Positions 43,030-52,782 of a DNA stretch of 64,000 nt are shown one piece after another. How positions within the stretch are numbered: position 1 is the stretch's first letter; every line of letters starts with the position of its first letter. The position numbers and the translations under genes were made by a program. The notes beneath the pieces are model-generated. The model was not told the DNA's origin. It saw nothing but the letters and a program-made list of their open reading frames with translations, and did no database searches. Source of the DNA: Planctomycetota bacterium (GTDB lineage Bacteria > Planctomycetota > UBA8108 > UBA1146); NCBI GenBank assembly GCA_016776905.1, contig JADHSM010000013.1, forward strand, positions 1 through 64,000, in the 5' to 3' direction.

Positions 43030-43857
43030 TCAGGGGCAGCTGTTGTAGTTCGCACAACCCAGTCCACCGGATCCCAGAGGATCTCCGCCGCAGCTGGGAT
43101 AAGGAGAAGCTGGAGCGGGTCCGTTTACGAACTGGTAGTTGATCAGGAAAATGGCATCACCAATATCAACTTTAAGATCTGTATTTGCATCTGCACTCGA
43201 GTTGCAATCGGGAAGTGCTCCATCTGAGAAGAAGTAGCTGATCAAAAAGATGGCGTCTGCAAGGTTTTCTGTTCCATCAGAGTTGGCGTCGCCTCGAATA
43301 AAAGGGACTGAATCGGTAAAGCAAACCTCGCCATGACTCAAATCCGGTAAATCGCTGATGCCATTGATCGTCAAGATGTTATTGATCGGAGGCTGGCCAA
43401 ATCCATTGACCAATTCAATAGCACTGCATGAACCTACCAGAGCATTATCAGCAACACTGAGAAGTTTGAATTTGACGATGGAATTTCCGCTACTGGGTTC
43501 GAGTGTATGGCCCGTGAATGGCGGGCTGAAATCGAATATAGCTGCACAAGCGGCCCAGCCTGTTCCAAGGACGATTTCAGCGTTATCAGTATACGTGAAG
43601 AACTCAATGGAATCCGGCGACAGGATCTGCTCGATGTCGGTTCCATCAGTATTTGTATCTGAAAAACTGAAGAGTGTTGAGTCCCAGGTGATTGCACACT
43701 GGAAACCTTGCACAGGGGACTGATTCTCCAGGCGAACAATGATGTCGACTGATGATCCTGGAATCGTAGAAGCCGAATCGAGAGAAAAGTGGTTTTGTCC
43801 CTGAACGGTCATGGACATATTTGCCATGACAAGGACAAAGAAAATCGTTAAACGCAT
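43030..43857 (-). CDS. Secreted protein: one cohesin-like module and a dockerin-like tail
   Basis: 275 residues. Signal peptide MRLTIFFVLVMANMSMTVQGQ, then one cohesin-like module (about 25-165) with VQGFQCAITWDSTLFSF and the shared FDFSPPFTGHTLEP, then a dockerin-like pair of calcium loops (DANSDGTENLADAIFLISYF and DANTDLKVDIGDAIFLINYQF) and a Cys-rich end. The smallest member of the family in this window. The start is ATG 43857, behind GAGGAGG; a TTG 15 bases upstream lies inside that site. Secretion by the Sec system is predicted; there is no anchor signal. Confidence 0.78.
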   Translation of the reverse strand: MRLTIFFVLVMANMSMTVQGQNHFSLDSASTIPGSSVDIIVRLENQSPVQGFQCAITWDSTLFSFSDTNTDGTDIEQILSPDSIEFFTYTDNAEIVLGTGWAACAAIFDFSPPFTGHTLEPSSGNSIVKFKLLSVADNALVGSCSAIELVNGFGQPPINNILTINGISDLPDLSHGEVCFTDSVPFIRGDANSDGTENLADAIFLISYFFSDGALPDCNSSADANTDLKVDIGDAIFLINYQFVNGPAPASPYPSCGGDPLGSGGLGCANYNSCP

Positions 43858-43954
43858 GAGGTGCCTCCTCAAGGGGGATGGGGATTCCGGCCGGTATCGG
43901 GGGATTCCGGAAAACTATTCTGACTGTCTTCTAAAAAAGTGGTAGCTGACGTAA

Positions 43955-45340
43955 TCAGCAACCGCTGGGAAGTATGCAATCAAGGTTATCGTCGGTGTTG
44001 TCAGGGCCACAGTTAGTGGGGCCTGGGAACGCCGGAGGCGGACCACTGACGAAAAGGAAGTTCAGCAGGGAGATCGAGTCGGAAATATCGATAGATCCGT
44101 CGTCGTTGATGTCTGCTGCATCTGCGCAAGTTGGAGAGCCTCCACCGGAGAACAAGTAGTTCACGATGAAAAGAGCATCTGCCAAATCCACATTGTTGTC
44201 TCCGTTTGTGTTTCCACGTTTGAAGCCCAAAACATTCGAGAACTCTATGAGTCCGTGTTCAAGAATGGGGGATATGGACATTCCATCATAGATGACGTAG
44301 TTAAATGCTGCACCAGGAACACAGTTGGGGTTCGTTGTCGGGCATGATGGCAGATTGTATGAGTCATCTAGAGTGAGAATCGTCGTTGAGCCAAGAGGGG
44401 CAGAAGACGAAGTCGAGAATTCTAACTGGAGCAATGATTGACCGCTTCCTGCAGGCAGAACCTGTCCACCAAATGGCGGAAGGAAATCAAAGATGGCCGC
44501 AAAGGTAACGAGTCCTACACCGGGCTCTACATTTGGATCAAGAGCAGGGTAAAACAACTCAATACCATTAGGTGCTCCTGGGCCTCCAGGGAAGAAAGAA
44601 TCGGTCGACAAGTTTTCGTAATAACCGGCAGCCGTTGAAGGCTCGATATGAGTCAGTACCGTATTGTCGTAGGTGATTGCAATTTGGTAGCCCTGAATGG
44701 GATCGATGTGATCGTATCTCAGAGTGGCATTTACTGTTCCACCTGGGTTTGCCAGCATGGAGTCAAACCAAAATGTATGTTGGTTATTGATGGTGATCAA
44801 TCCGGAGTTCAAATCAGGTGCTATTGAAAAACCTCCTGAAGAGAGAAGGTTTTCGATCTGAGGATCACCAAGACCGTTCGTGAATGTAATGGGCAATGAT
44901 TCAGGAAGTGCATCGTTGTTGATGCTGAACATCATTCTCAAGATTGTTTGCGGGATACTGGGTGACGAAGGAAGAGAAGCGGGAGATTGGGAAATGCTTC
45001 CAAAACTCAGGATAACTCCGGCAGTCATTTGTCCGTTTACCGAATCGATCTCGATTCCTGCGAAGTCCGGATCCGCTCCAGACAATAAATCACTGACGTC
45101 CGTATTCAAGAAATCGACGGAGGTCAAAAATACGGAGGTGTTTGGGTATTCAATGCTGAGGGAATATCCTTCAATAGGATTATTATTCGTCGCAGATACA
45201 TAGCACTCGACGCCAGTATCTCCTGAGTTCCCATTCACGTTTGCAATATAAAGAGCGTCTGATGCCATGGAGGTTCCGCTAAAGAGCAATGACATGGCAA
45301 TGATTAAGCCAGCGATGACTGGTAGTCGTCTTGCTTTCAT
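43955..45340 (-). CDS. Secreted protein: two cohesin-like modules and a dockerin-like tail
   Basis: 461 residues. Signal peptide MKARRLPVIAGLIIAMSLLF, then two cohesin-like modules (about 30-190 and 195-355); the second has FDFLPPFGGQVLPAG, the family motif. The tail carries the calcium loops NTNGDNNVDLADALFIVNYL and DINDDGSIDISDSISLLNFL. The C-terminus has paired Cys as in the other members. The start at 45340 follows GAGGAG; an upstream frame would add 31 residues without a signal peptide. A weak hairpin (GCTGA/TCAGC at 43945-43959) overlaps the stop. Confidence 0.78.
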   Translation of the reverse strand: MKARRLPVIAGLIIAMSLLFSGTSMASDALYIANVNGNSGDTGVECYVSATNNNPIEGYSLSIEYPNTSVFLTSVDFLNTDVSDLLSGADPDFAGIEIDSVNGQMTAGVILSFGSISQSPASLPSSPSIPQTILRMMFSINNDALPESLPITFTNGLGDPQIENLLSSGGFSIAPDLNSGLITINNQHTFWFDSMLANPGGTVNATLRYDHIDPIQGYQIAITYDNTVLTHIEPSTAAGYYENLSTDSFFPGGPGAPNGIELFYPALDPNVEPGVGLVTFAAIFDFLPPFGGQVLPAGSGQSLLQLEFSTSSSAPLGSTTILTLDDSYNLPSCPTTNPNCVPGAAFNYVIYDGMSISPILEHGLIEFSNVLGFKRGNTNGDNNVDLADALFIVNYLFSGGGSPTCADAADINDDGSIDISDSISLLNFLFVSGPPPAFPGPTNCGPDNTDDNLDCILPSGC

Positions 45341-45530
45341 ATTACGGAGCTCCTCATGTTTAAGGGTTCGGAACGGTCCTGAAACAGGGGCATCAGGTAC
45401 CGCTAGATTGACTGAGACTTCGTACCATCCCATTCATTCATTAGTTCCCATATTACCACCGGGGAGTGGCCCATCCACCATCAGGGTGAATCCTTGCTGG
45501 CCCATGATTTGCCTTGCTTCATAATCCGGC

Positions 45531-45566
45531 AAAAATTGGACCCTGGAAGATTTCTCTTCCAGGGTC
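45531..45566 (-). terminator. Terminator of the 45601-46899 gene
   Basis: A perfect 12-bp stem GACCCTGGAAGA/TCTTCCAGGGTC around a 4-base loop; on the minus strand it is followed by CAATTTTT. It separates this gene from the next dockerin-like gene. Confidence 0.88.
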
Positions 45567-45600
45567 GTAACTCAACACGAGCATTAATATCTGATGATTC

Positions 45601-46899
45601 CTAAATATCGTCACCATCTCCGTCGCACCCCATTCCATCTCCGTTTGTCGGATCAATGCCGAGATTCGGGAAGGGAGCAGGAGGAGGACTTCCGCCAGCG
45701 AACTGGTATGTGAAGACGTATACCGCGTCTCCGATTCCAATCCCTGGTGCACCAGGACCAGCACTATCGTCGACGTCGCAAGCATCCAAGCAAGGACCGC
45801 TGCTACCACCGACGGGAGCTGACTGGAAAAGGTATGCAAGAATTGCGATACCATCTGCAAGGTCGACAAGCGAGTCTCTGTTGCAGTCACCGCGTACAAA
45901 CGGGTTGAAATCGACAAGCTCGATAGATCCGTTTACGAGGTTTGGTGTTTCACTGTAAGCTCCATCAACAATTCTGTTGGTGATCGGAGGGTTTCCAGCA
46001 CTTGCGATAAAGGAAACAGGTGTGCTCAGAGGAGCAACATTGGTTCCTAGATCTTGGCTGACAATGAATGAAAGTTGCATAATCTCTTGGTCGTCTCCAA
46101 CCGGGATTTCTTCAGTGAGTGAGAAACTCATCACCATTCCGACGCCGACTGTTCCAGCCTCGGCAGTCTGGGAAACCTCAACGAAATCAGCATTTTGTGC
46201 AACGCCTGTTGCTGTGGCCGCATCGAAAGTCAAAAGACTTTGATCGAAAGAGGCCGCGATAGAAAGTCCATCGATGGGTCTCTCGGTGGTCACGTATACA
46301 GGTACGGAAGCAGATTGACCGACGACACCAAAGCCTGAACCAATGGTCAAGAAGTTTGGACTCAGGACTTCGATAGTCGCATTCTGATGACTAGGCTGAA
46401 CACTTTCTCCTGCGATGACCATGACGGTAGTCACTGGAGGAGTTCCTGCAGTACAGAATTGTATCTCGGAAGAAGATCCTACTTCTCCAAGAGTTAAGTA
46501 TTCGATATCGAGTAACTCGAAATCGGTTGTTTCTCCCAAGGTTGCGCACCCTGAGAAACAGATCACAACACCCTGAGTGACAGAATCACTAGTGGTGTTG
46601 ATCGTGTCAAAATCGGGAGCTGCCCCGTTCTTGACGAGTTGAGCGTCGGCGCCCATCGCTGTACCTACCGGTGTGAGGTGGCTTCCATCATTACAAATAC
46701 CTAGGCTCCAACCTTGAATACCAGACGTTTGTTGATTGTCTAGTCTCGCAGTTCGGGTAACAGATCCACCTCCAAAGGCGGTTCCGTTTTCCAGTTTTAC
46801 CGTGATATCTGTGCTTTGTGCATGAACTGATACATTCAGTCCTGCAGAAAAAATCAGGAGAGCAATGAGTGAACTCCCGAACTTCTTGAGATTTAGCAT
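45601..46899 (-). CDS. Secreted protein: two cohesin-like modules and a dockerin-like tail
   Basis: 432 residues. Signal peptide MLNLKKFGSSLIALLIFSAG, then two cohesin-like modules (about 27-165 and 175-325; GLSIAASFDQSLLTFDAATA and TEEIPVGDDQEIMQLSF in the second) that lack the PPF motif of the other members. The tail loops are DCNRDSLVDLADGIAILAYL and DVDDSAGPGAPGIGIGDAVY; the second loop holds an insertion, so its calcium binding is doubtful. It ends in an acidic stretch (CDGDGDDI). Start ATG 46899 behind GGAAGGA. Confidence 0.72.
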   Translation of the reverse strand: MLNLKKFGSSLIALLIFSAGLNVSVHAQSTDITVKLENGTAFGGGSVTRTARLDNQQTSGIQGWSLGICNDGSHLTPVGTAMGADAQLVKNGAAPDFDTINTTSDSVTQGVVICFSGCATLGETTDFELLDIEYLTLGEVGSSSEIQFCTAGTPPVTTVMVIAGESVQPSHQNATIEVLSPNFLTIGSGFGVVGQSASVPVYVTTERPIDGLSIAASFDQSLLTFDAATATGVAQNADFVEVSQTAEAGTVGVGMVMSFSLTEEIPVGDDQEIMQLSFIVSQDLGTNVAPLSTPVSFIASAGNPPITNRIVDGAYSETPNLVNGSIELVDFNPFVRGDCNRDSLVDLADGIAILAYLFQSAPVGGSSGPCLDACDVDDSAGPGAPGIGIGDAVYVFTYQFAGGSPPPAPFPNLGIDPTNGDGMGCDGDGDDI

Positions 46900-46992
46900 C
46901 CCGCATTCCTTCCACGCCACCGAGTTACATATTCGATGAGCTCGCTATAGAGTTACCTCGGTTACTAATCGAGGAGTTTATTGATGAACTTC

Positions 46993-48843
46993 TTAAGGCT
47001 GAGTTGTGCAGCCTGTGTCATTACTATTACAAACAGGTAATTCGTCATCCGTAGGATCAGGCCCATTATCAAACGGTCCTGGATCAGGCGGAGTTGGTCC
47101 AAACTTGAACAACCAATTCATGACATACACGGAGTCGGCAAGATTGATGATTCCGTCATCATTGATGTCGCATGCATCTGGGCAGAGAATTGGAAGGCCT
47201 TGGAACTGGGAAGCAATGGTCGTCGCAGCATCTGCGAGGTCGACCTTGTCGTCGCTATTACAATCGCCCCTTTGGAAAATCTCTTCTGGAACGACGTTGA
47301 TTCCTGTATCGATTCTTTCGTAGTCCTGAACGGATTGGTAATCGATGACTACGTTGTTGTAGAGTGAAACCGAACCATTACCGTTGATGTCGTCACAGAA
47401 GTAGATCTCTTGCAGTTCATTGCACTCTGCCGACTCGTCAACGGAGACTGAGATCGATCCTACCAACAAGTTTTCTGATGTTGGTGGAAGGGTCTGACCT
47501 TCGAATGGGGGCAATGCATCCAAGAGTATTGCGAGGATCAACTCACCGGTTTCTCCGTCGGAGCAATCGTCATCCACTTGATGGTTAAGATATTCAGCAC
47601 CTGTTTCCTCAACGATGGATCCGTCAAGACTAAAGGTGCCTGCTTCAATCGTCAGGTCACAGTCGTAACAAATCGTAATGGTGAAACCCTGAATCTCATC
47701 GTCGGGGTCACTGTAGTAAAGATTGAGTGTTCCCGTCATGCCTGAATGTGCGTAGTTGCCTACGGAACCGTCAAAAACCGCTTCTGCGGTCATAATGGTG
47801 TTGTGTTCAGGGGGCGGTTCAATGGCTTCACACGTTAGCTCACCCGCCTCGAGTGAAGGATTGAGTGACAATCCTTCAACAACGATGACATTTTCCAGAG
47901 GCGGATCGCCAATGTAATTGTTGATCGGAGTGAGTGGTGTAACCAGGTCGTTCTCAGGTAAGTAAATGATGCTGTTGCAGCTGTAACGGAAGGTCGCTAT
48001 TTGCTGATCAGTACCGAGAGGGATCACTTGACCATCAAATGGAGGTTGGAAATCGAGAACGACACCAATCGTTCCACCGTCAGCATAGATGTTGGAGACT
48101 TCGAACTCTGCACCCACTGTCGATGTAATCGTTCCATCGATAGTGATTTCGTTGAGTGTCAAATCATCCGGTCCATGGGCGATTGCTACTACGAATCCCT
48201 GAACAGCGCCGGTGCTGTTCGATAGCAAGATGGGAACATCCGCAATCGCAATACCGTCAGCAGGAATAGCACTAGAGCCCACTCTGAGATTGTCTGGTGG
48301 CGGCGGTGTCAAAGTGACTGTTCCATTATTCAGTCCGAGCCCATCAGGGGCTCCAATGGACATTCCACCTTGAACAATAAGGTTTTCGAGTGGCGGTGAA
48401 TTCAGAGTGCCATCAGTAAACACCAGGCTTGTCGACTGGTTGATGGAAGTCACGATTGTTGGCGAAAAGGTCAGAACACCCAATGACGACTGGCCGGGTG
48501 GAATCACCTGACCGTCGAATGGACTTTGTGCATCAAGAACGACTCCAAGAGTGATACCACTTTGGAGAATTTCTGCTGCTATTAGTTCTGCCCCGATGCT
48601 CGCCACATCAGACCCTTCCACTGTGACATTGGTGGCATTGAGCAAGGCTGAGTCGAAACTAATGGCTAATACATAACCTTGAGTTTCGCTGTCGCTCTGC
48701 AGAACCACCTCTGTACTGAACCCTGATAGCCCCTGAGTCGTGGCATCCGCGATCGTGAGTGATTGCTGGCCGCTGACCTGGGAGGTCATGACGACACACA
48801 TACACACAGCCGCGAACACCTGCTGGATGCAGGTACCCATCAT
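46993..48843 (-). CDS. Secreted protein: three cohesin-like modules and a dockerin-like tail
   Basis: 616 residues, the longest cohesin-like member. Signal peptide MMGTCIQQVFAAVCMCVVMT. Three cohesin-like modules (about 30-170, 185-330 and 340-490) share the patterns GAEF/GAEL, GVVLDAQSPFDGQVIPPG, GVVLDFQPPFDGQVIPLG and AILLDALPPFEGQTLPPT, so they arose by internal duplication. The tail has loops DCNSDDKVDLADAATTIASQ and DINDDGIINLADSVYVMNWL. Start ATG 48843 behind GAGGAG; the in-frame ATG two codons earlier touches the ribosome site. Confidence 0.8.
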   Translation of the reverse strand: MMGTCIQQVFAAVCMCVVMTSQVSGQQSLTIADATTQGLSGFSTEVVLQSDSETQGYVLAISFDSALLNATNVTVEGSDVASIGAELIAAEILQSGITLGVVLDAQSPFDGQVIPPGQSSLGVLTFSPTIVTSINQSTSLVFTDGTLNSPPLENLIVQGGMSIGAPDGLGLNNGTVTLTPPPPDNLRVGSSAIPADGIAIADVPILLSNSTGAVQGFVVAIAHGPDDLTLNEITIDGTITSTVGAEFEVSNIYADGGTIGVVLDFQPPFDGQVIPLGTDQQIATFRYSCNSIIYLPENDLVTPLTPINNYIGDPPLENVIVVEGLSLNPSLEAGELTCEAIEPPPEHNTIMTAEAVFDGSVGNYAHSGMTGTLNLYYSDPDDEIQGFTITICYDCDLTIEAGTFSLDGSIVEETGAEYLNHQVDDDCSDGETGELILAILLDALPPFEGQTLPPTSENLLVGSISVSVDESAECNELQEIYFCDDINGNGSVSLYNNVVIDYQSVQDYERIDTGINVVPEEIFQRGDCNSDDKVDLADAATTIASQFQGLPILCPDACDINDDGIINLADSVYVMNWLFKFGPTPPDPGPFDNGPDPTDDELPVCNSNDTGCTTQP

Positions 48844-49026
48844 CTTCATCTCCTCTGCTTGCCTCTTTGGAGGCCCCCGCAAGAATATCTTCCCCCTCAC
48901 GTCAGAATTTAGACGTGAGACTCTTCCCCATCGTGCTCGCTGCGGCGCAAGCTGAGATGGTATCTCCCCCTCAAGGGCGATTTACATAGTTTATTGACAA
49001 AGGTTTACAAGTCAAGCGCGGCGGGG

Positions 49027-51111
49027 TTAACAACCAAGGTTGTCAATGAAGGAGGGATCTTCTCCCGGCTGAGGGAATGGTAAGGGAGGTGCGGCAGAAC
49101 CACCGAATAGATAGAGCAAAGTGTATATGGGGTCAGATATGTCCAAAGTGCCGTCATCGTTGGCGTCTGCAGCATCCATGCATGTTGGAGTGCTTCCAGA
49201 AGAGTAGAGCCACATCGCTGTAAAGATAGCGTCTGCGAGGTTGACCAGATTGTTCGAGTCCGAATCTCCACGAAGGAAATCGGGACCGTCGCTGACGACC
49301 AATAGTTTGTAAAGCGTGTTAGTGCCGTATCCTGCCACGACAACTGTATTGCCGATGAGCTCGATGCCGGTCCAGGGAGTACTGAGGTTTTCGAGCGACT
49401 GGCCGATGGCCGCCATAGGCATGATGAAGTTCAAAGGAAATCCGAAGGACGTCAGCTGACTGAGGCTTGTGGGTACGCCGCCATTATTGATGCCGACGAG
49501 GAAGGAACCATCTGCCAGAGTGGCTATGCCCGTACTCATGACCAATCCTGAAGTTTGTGGGGGAGATATGGCTCCGAGAGGATTTCCTTCGAGTCCGTCT
49601 TCCGCTTCCATGCGCAAGATTTCAGAGTTCGAGCCTGATGGACTGCTGAACAGTAACCAATCGTTGGTTGAAGCATCGAAGGAGATGGAACTGATATTGT
49701 TGGACCCCGAAGGGAAAGAGGACAGAACGGAACCCGTTAATGGATCGACGAAGGTCATCAAGCTGCTTCCCACTCTGCTGACTAGAAGAACGTCGAGTAC
49801 CGAGTTGTATCCCACTCCACGTAGATTCGTAAGCCCGGTATCGATGACTCTCTTTAGAACTAAATCTGAACTAAAGACTCTGAGTTCACCTGAGAAACTA
49901 TCGGTGACGTACAGGTCATCCATAGTCGTGTCGTAAGCAAGATCTCGTGGGTAGAAATTGGGAATCGAAAGGAACAGCGATAGTCCTCCCGGAGAGTTGT
50001 TCACGTGACATGACGAGGTGGACACGTTTGAGGCGAGGACTCCTTGAACCTGATACAAGATTCCCGCTTCATTGGGAGCCGCATTATCACTCCAACTGGT
50101 TGCCGCACCGCTGATGGTGTCGATGATGGCACCATTCCTTGTGATTCGAATCGTGCTGTAAATATTATTGATACCCGGTCCACAGTTTCTCCAGCTCAGG
50201 CTCACACTTCCTTCGCCGTCTGCGAGGCAGAGAAGGTCAGCAGGAGGAAGGAGGATACTTTGTGTGCTCTGAATCTCGTAAATGTTGGATGAGGTGAGAC
50301 CGTAAATCGAATCGGATCCCAAACCGTTGGCAATTCCAAGAAGTGTCTCCTCTTGTGGAATCGATTCGAGATTGACGTAGTGGCACAGAAGTTCACCCGT
50401 GGCGAGGTCTACACTGCGCGTTTCAGCGACTGTGCTATCAAAAATGTTTCCGTAGGTGTAGTCGAGAATAGGATTTCCATTATCGAGGCGAATCTTGAGG
50501 CCACTTCCAAATCGAACCACGTCGCCAGGGAGAGGTAATGTGGAAAGAATGTTTCCACTCACGGGGTCGATTTCTACTGCGGAGTTTCCTTGGCGATTCA
50601 GGGACCAAAGTCTGCCATTGAGGGGGTTGATGGTCAGTCCTGAAGGAGTTCCTGAGAAGTTGAGTGATATAGGGGCACCTATTGGATTACCGAGGGGATC
50701 CATTTGGATCAGCTCGAGTCCGGTAGAGTTCAGAATCCAGAATGAATCCGTGGAGGCTGAATAAGTGATCCCTGCGCACTGCGGTTGGAACAAAGGCGCC
50801 TGAGCGGCACCGACGGGGTGGTCGATCATATTGGTGAGGGCCAGAGTACCAGAGGTATCGTAGACACAAATTTTGCCGCTGGTGGCATCGATGCTCCAGA
50901 CCGTGGCATCTGATGGTCTGACCGCTATGTCGACGGTATTGGGATTACTTCCACAAGAACTGGTCTGTTGCAGAAGACTTCCATTTTGAGCGGACAAATT
51001 GTCGGTAAAAATTGGAAAGGTCAGCAAGATGGCCAGACCCCAAAGCATGAGCTTAGAGCCGGTAATGATTCGCTTATTGGATTCGTAGTCACTGAATGGC
51101 GACGAAGGCAT
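49027..51111 (-). CDS. Secreted beta-propeller protein with dockerin-like tail
   Basis: 694 residues. A signal or anchor segment (about 20-42, LMLWGLAILLTFPIF) is followed by repeated blade-like stretches with VWSIDATSGKICVYDTSG, FWILNSTGLELIQMDPLGN, LWSLNRQGNSAVEIDPVSG and DDLYVTDSFSGELRVFSSD, typical of NHL/YVTN-type propellers. Around 280-365 a fibronectin-III-like module is inserted (GEGSVSLSWRNCGPGINNIY). The tail has the loops DSDSNNLVNLADAIFTAMWL and DANDDGTLDISDPIYTLLYL. It has the dockerin-like tail but no cohesin-like module. The start at 51111 has AGAGG upstream, but an in-frame ATG at 51048 (MLWGLA) would give a cleaner signal peptide. Confidence 0.72.
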   Translation of the reverse strand: MPSSPFSDYESNKRIITGSKLMLWGLAILLTFPIFTDNLSAQNGSLLQQTSSCGSNPNTVDIAVRPSDATVWSIDATSGKICVYDTSGTLALTNMIDHPVGAAQAPLFQPQCAGITYSASTDSFWILNSTGLELIQMDPLGNPIGAPISLNFSGTPSGLTINPLNGRLWSLNRQGNSAVEIDPVSGNILSTLPLPGDVVRFGSGLKIRLDNGNPILDYTYGNIFDSTVAETRSVDLATGELLCHYVNLESIPQEETLLGIANGLGSDSIYGLTSSNIYEIQSTQSILLPPADLLCLADGEGSVSLSWRNCGPGINNIYSTIRITRNGAIIDTISGAATSWSDNAAPNEAGILYQVQGVLASNVSTSSCHVNNSPGGLSLFLSIPNFYPRDLAYDTTMDDLYVTDSFSGELRVFSSDLVLKRVIDTGLTNLRGVGYNSVLDVLLVSRVGSSLMTFVDPLTGSVLSSFPSGSNNISSISFDASTNDWLLFSSPSGSNSEILRMEAEDGLEGNPLGAISPPQTSGLVMSTGIATLADGSFLVGINNGGVPTSLSQLTSFGFPLNFIMPMAAIGQSLENLSTPWTGIELIGNTVVVAGYGTNTLYKLLVVSDGPDFLRGDSDSNNLVNLADAIFTAMWLYSSGSTPTCMDAADANDDGTLDISDPIYTLLYLFGGSAAPPLPFPQPGEDPSFIDNLGC

Positions 51112-51339
51112 TCCAATTCCTCTCCAGAAGGATCTGTATGAGTCGCATGAGTCTCATGCAAGGATTCACCTCAACAAGCAGGATTCATAGAATCAAGACT
51201 TATCGAAGACGCACATTGAGGGGGATAGGCGAGCTGGAAGAGTGATTCCGATGCGTGAATTCGCAATAGGAACATTCAGACCATACATCCCTCAATGTAA
51301 ACCTCATTGTAACGCTACCAGAAAAGGTCGCAAGGGGGG

Positions 51340-52635
51340 TTAAGGGTAGATCCGATAAAGCATACGCGGGAAAGGTACACATTCCCGAACATGCTCGATG
51401 CCGGCGAGCCAGCAAACCGTGCGTTCAACCCCAAGACCAAATCCACCATGTGGAACTGATCCGTATCGACGAAGATCGAGGTACCAAGCAAAATCTTCCG
51501 GATCTAACTCATGCTCATGGATTCGTCCGAGCAGCGTTTCCAAGGAATCTTCACGTTGGCCGCCTCCGATGATTTCTCCGTAACCTTCCGGAGCTAATAC
51601 GTCGACGCCGAGGGCCACTTTGGAATCCTCAGGATCTCTCTTCATATAGAAGGCTTTCACCTCTTGAGGGTATCTATGAACCATCACAGGGGTGTCAAAC
51701 CAAGACGAGATAATGGCTTCGTCTTTAGCTCCAAGGTCGCCTCCCCACTCAAAGGCATGTCCCTCAGCATTTAGTCTCTCGACGGCTTCACTGTAGGACA
51801 GTCTGGGGAAAGGGCCTGTGATCTTCTTAAGTATATCCACATCCCGTTCAAGTACTTCGAGGTCTTCTTTACAATTCTCGATAACCCGAGTCGTAATTTT
51901 ACAGAGCATCGATTCTGCAAGATTCATGACGTCGTCAAGATCTGCAAATGCCATCTCTGGTTCGAACATCCAAAACTCTGTCAGATGACGCCGCGTCTTT
52001 GATTTTTCTGCACGGAAGGTGGGGCCAAGGCAATAGACATCTCCGAAAGCCATCGCAGCCGCTTCCATGTAAAGTTGGCCACTCTGCGTGAGATATGCCT
52101 TGTCATCGTCAAAGTAATCCACTTCAAAAAGTGTGCTTGTTCCTTCACAGGAGTTCGGTGTGAAGATGGGTGCGTCGATACACTGGAAGCCTTGTTCATA
52201 CATGTCATCTCGAATGGCACGAAGAACTTCGTTTCGGATATGCATCACCGCGACTTGTTTCTTTGAACGTAACCACAGGTGTCTATTCGAGAGAAGAAAG
52301 TCAGGCCCATGCTCTTGTTTGGAGATGGGGTATTCTTCGGCTTCGCTGATCACTTCAACCTTTGTGGCATGAACTTCAACACCGCCAGGTGAACGTTCAT
52401 CGGCATTGGCTTTTCCATGGATTTCGATGGAGGATTCGTAGGGAATTTTTCCGATTTCGAGGAAGGCTTCTTCATCCATCTCTGCACGTGTGACGATGCA
52501 CTGGACAATTCCTGAACCATCTCTCAGTAACAAGAAGTGGAACTTTTTGGAAGAGCGACGGTTGTACAGCCAGCCACGAAGAACGACATCTTCGCCATTA
52601 GACTTGAGCAGATCCCTGACACGTGTTCTCGACAT
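51340..52635 (-). CDS. asnS: Asparaginyl-tRNA synthetase
   Basis: 431 residues. N-terminal OB-fold ([26 protein letters not shown]), then class II motifs: [24 protein letters not shown] and the C-terminal [15 protein letters not shown]. The asparagine-type length and [10 protein letters not shown] fit AsnS better than AspS. It charges tRNA-Asn. ATG 52635 with GGAAGGGA upstream is chosen over 52677. Confidence 0.93.
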   Translation of the reverse strand: MSRTRVRDLLKSNGEDVVLRGWLYNRRSSKKFHFLLLRDGSGIVQCIVTRAEMDEEAFLEIGKIPYESSIEIHGKANADERSPGGVEVHATKVEVISEAEEYPISKQEHGPDFLLSNRHLWLRSKKQVAVMHIRNEVLRAIRDDMYEQGFQCIDAPIFTPNSCEGTSTLFEVDYFDDDKAYLTQSGQLYMEAAAMAFGDVYCLGPTFRAEKSKTRRHLTEFWMFEPEMAFADLDDVMNLAESMLCKITTRVIENCKEDLEVLERDVDILKKITGPFPRLSYSEAVERLNAEGHAFEWGGDLGAKDEAIISSWFDTPVMVHRYPQEVKAFYMKRDPEDSKVALGVDVLAPEGYGEIIGGGQREDSLETLLGRIHEHELDPEDFAWYLDLRRYGSVPHGGFGLGVERTVCWLAGIEHVRECVPFPRMLYRIYP

Positions 52636-52782
52636 CGAAGTAGTCCCTTCCGGGGGGCAATCGCAAATTGTTCTCACCGCTGAGACGACCTATCGGGTTC
52701 AGGCTCACGCCTCACGATGGTGTCTATTTCTTGAGCCCAATAAAGGACTTCAATTCTGATGGTGCCCAGACGTGGCTCTGAA

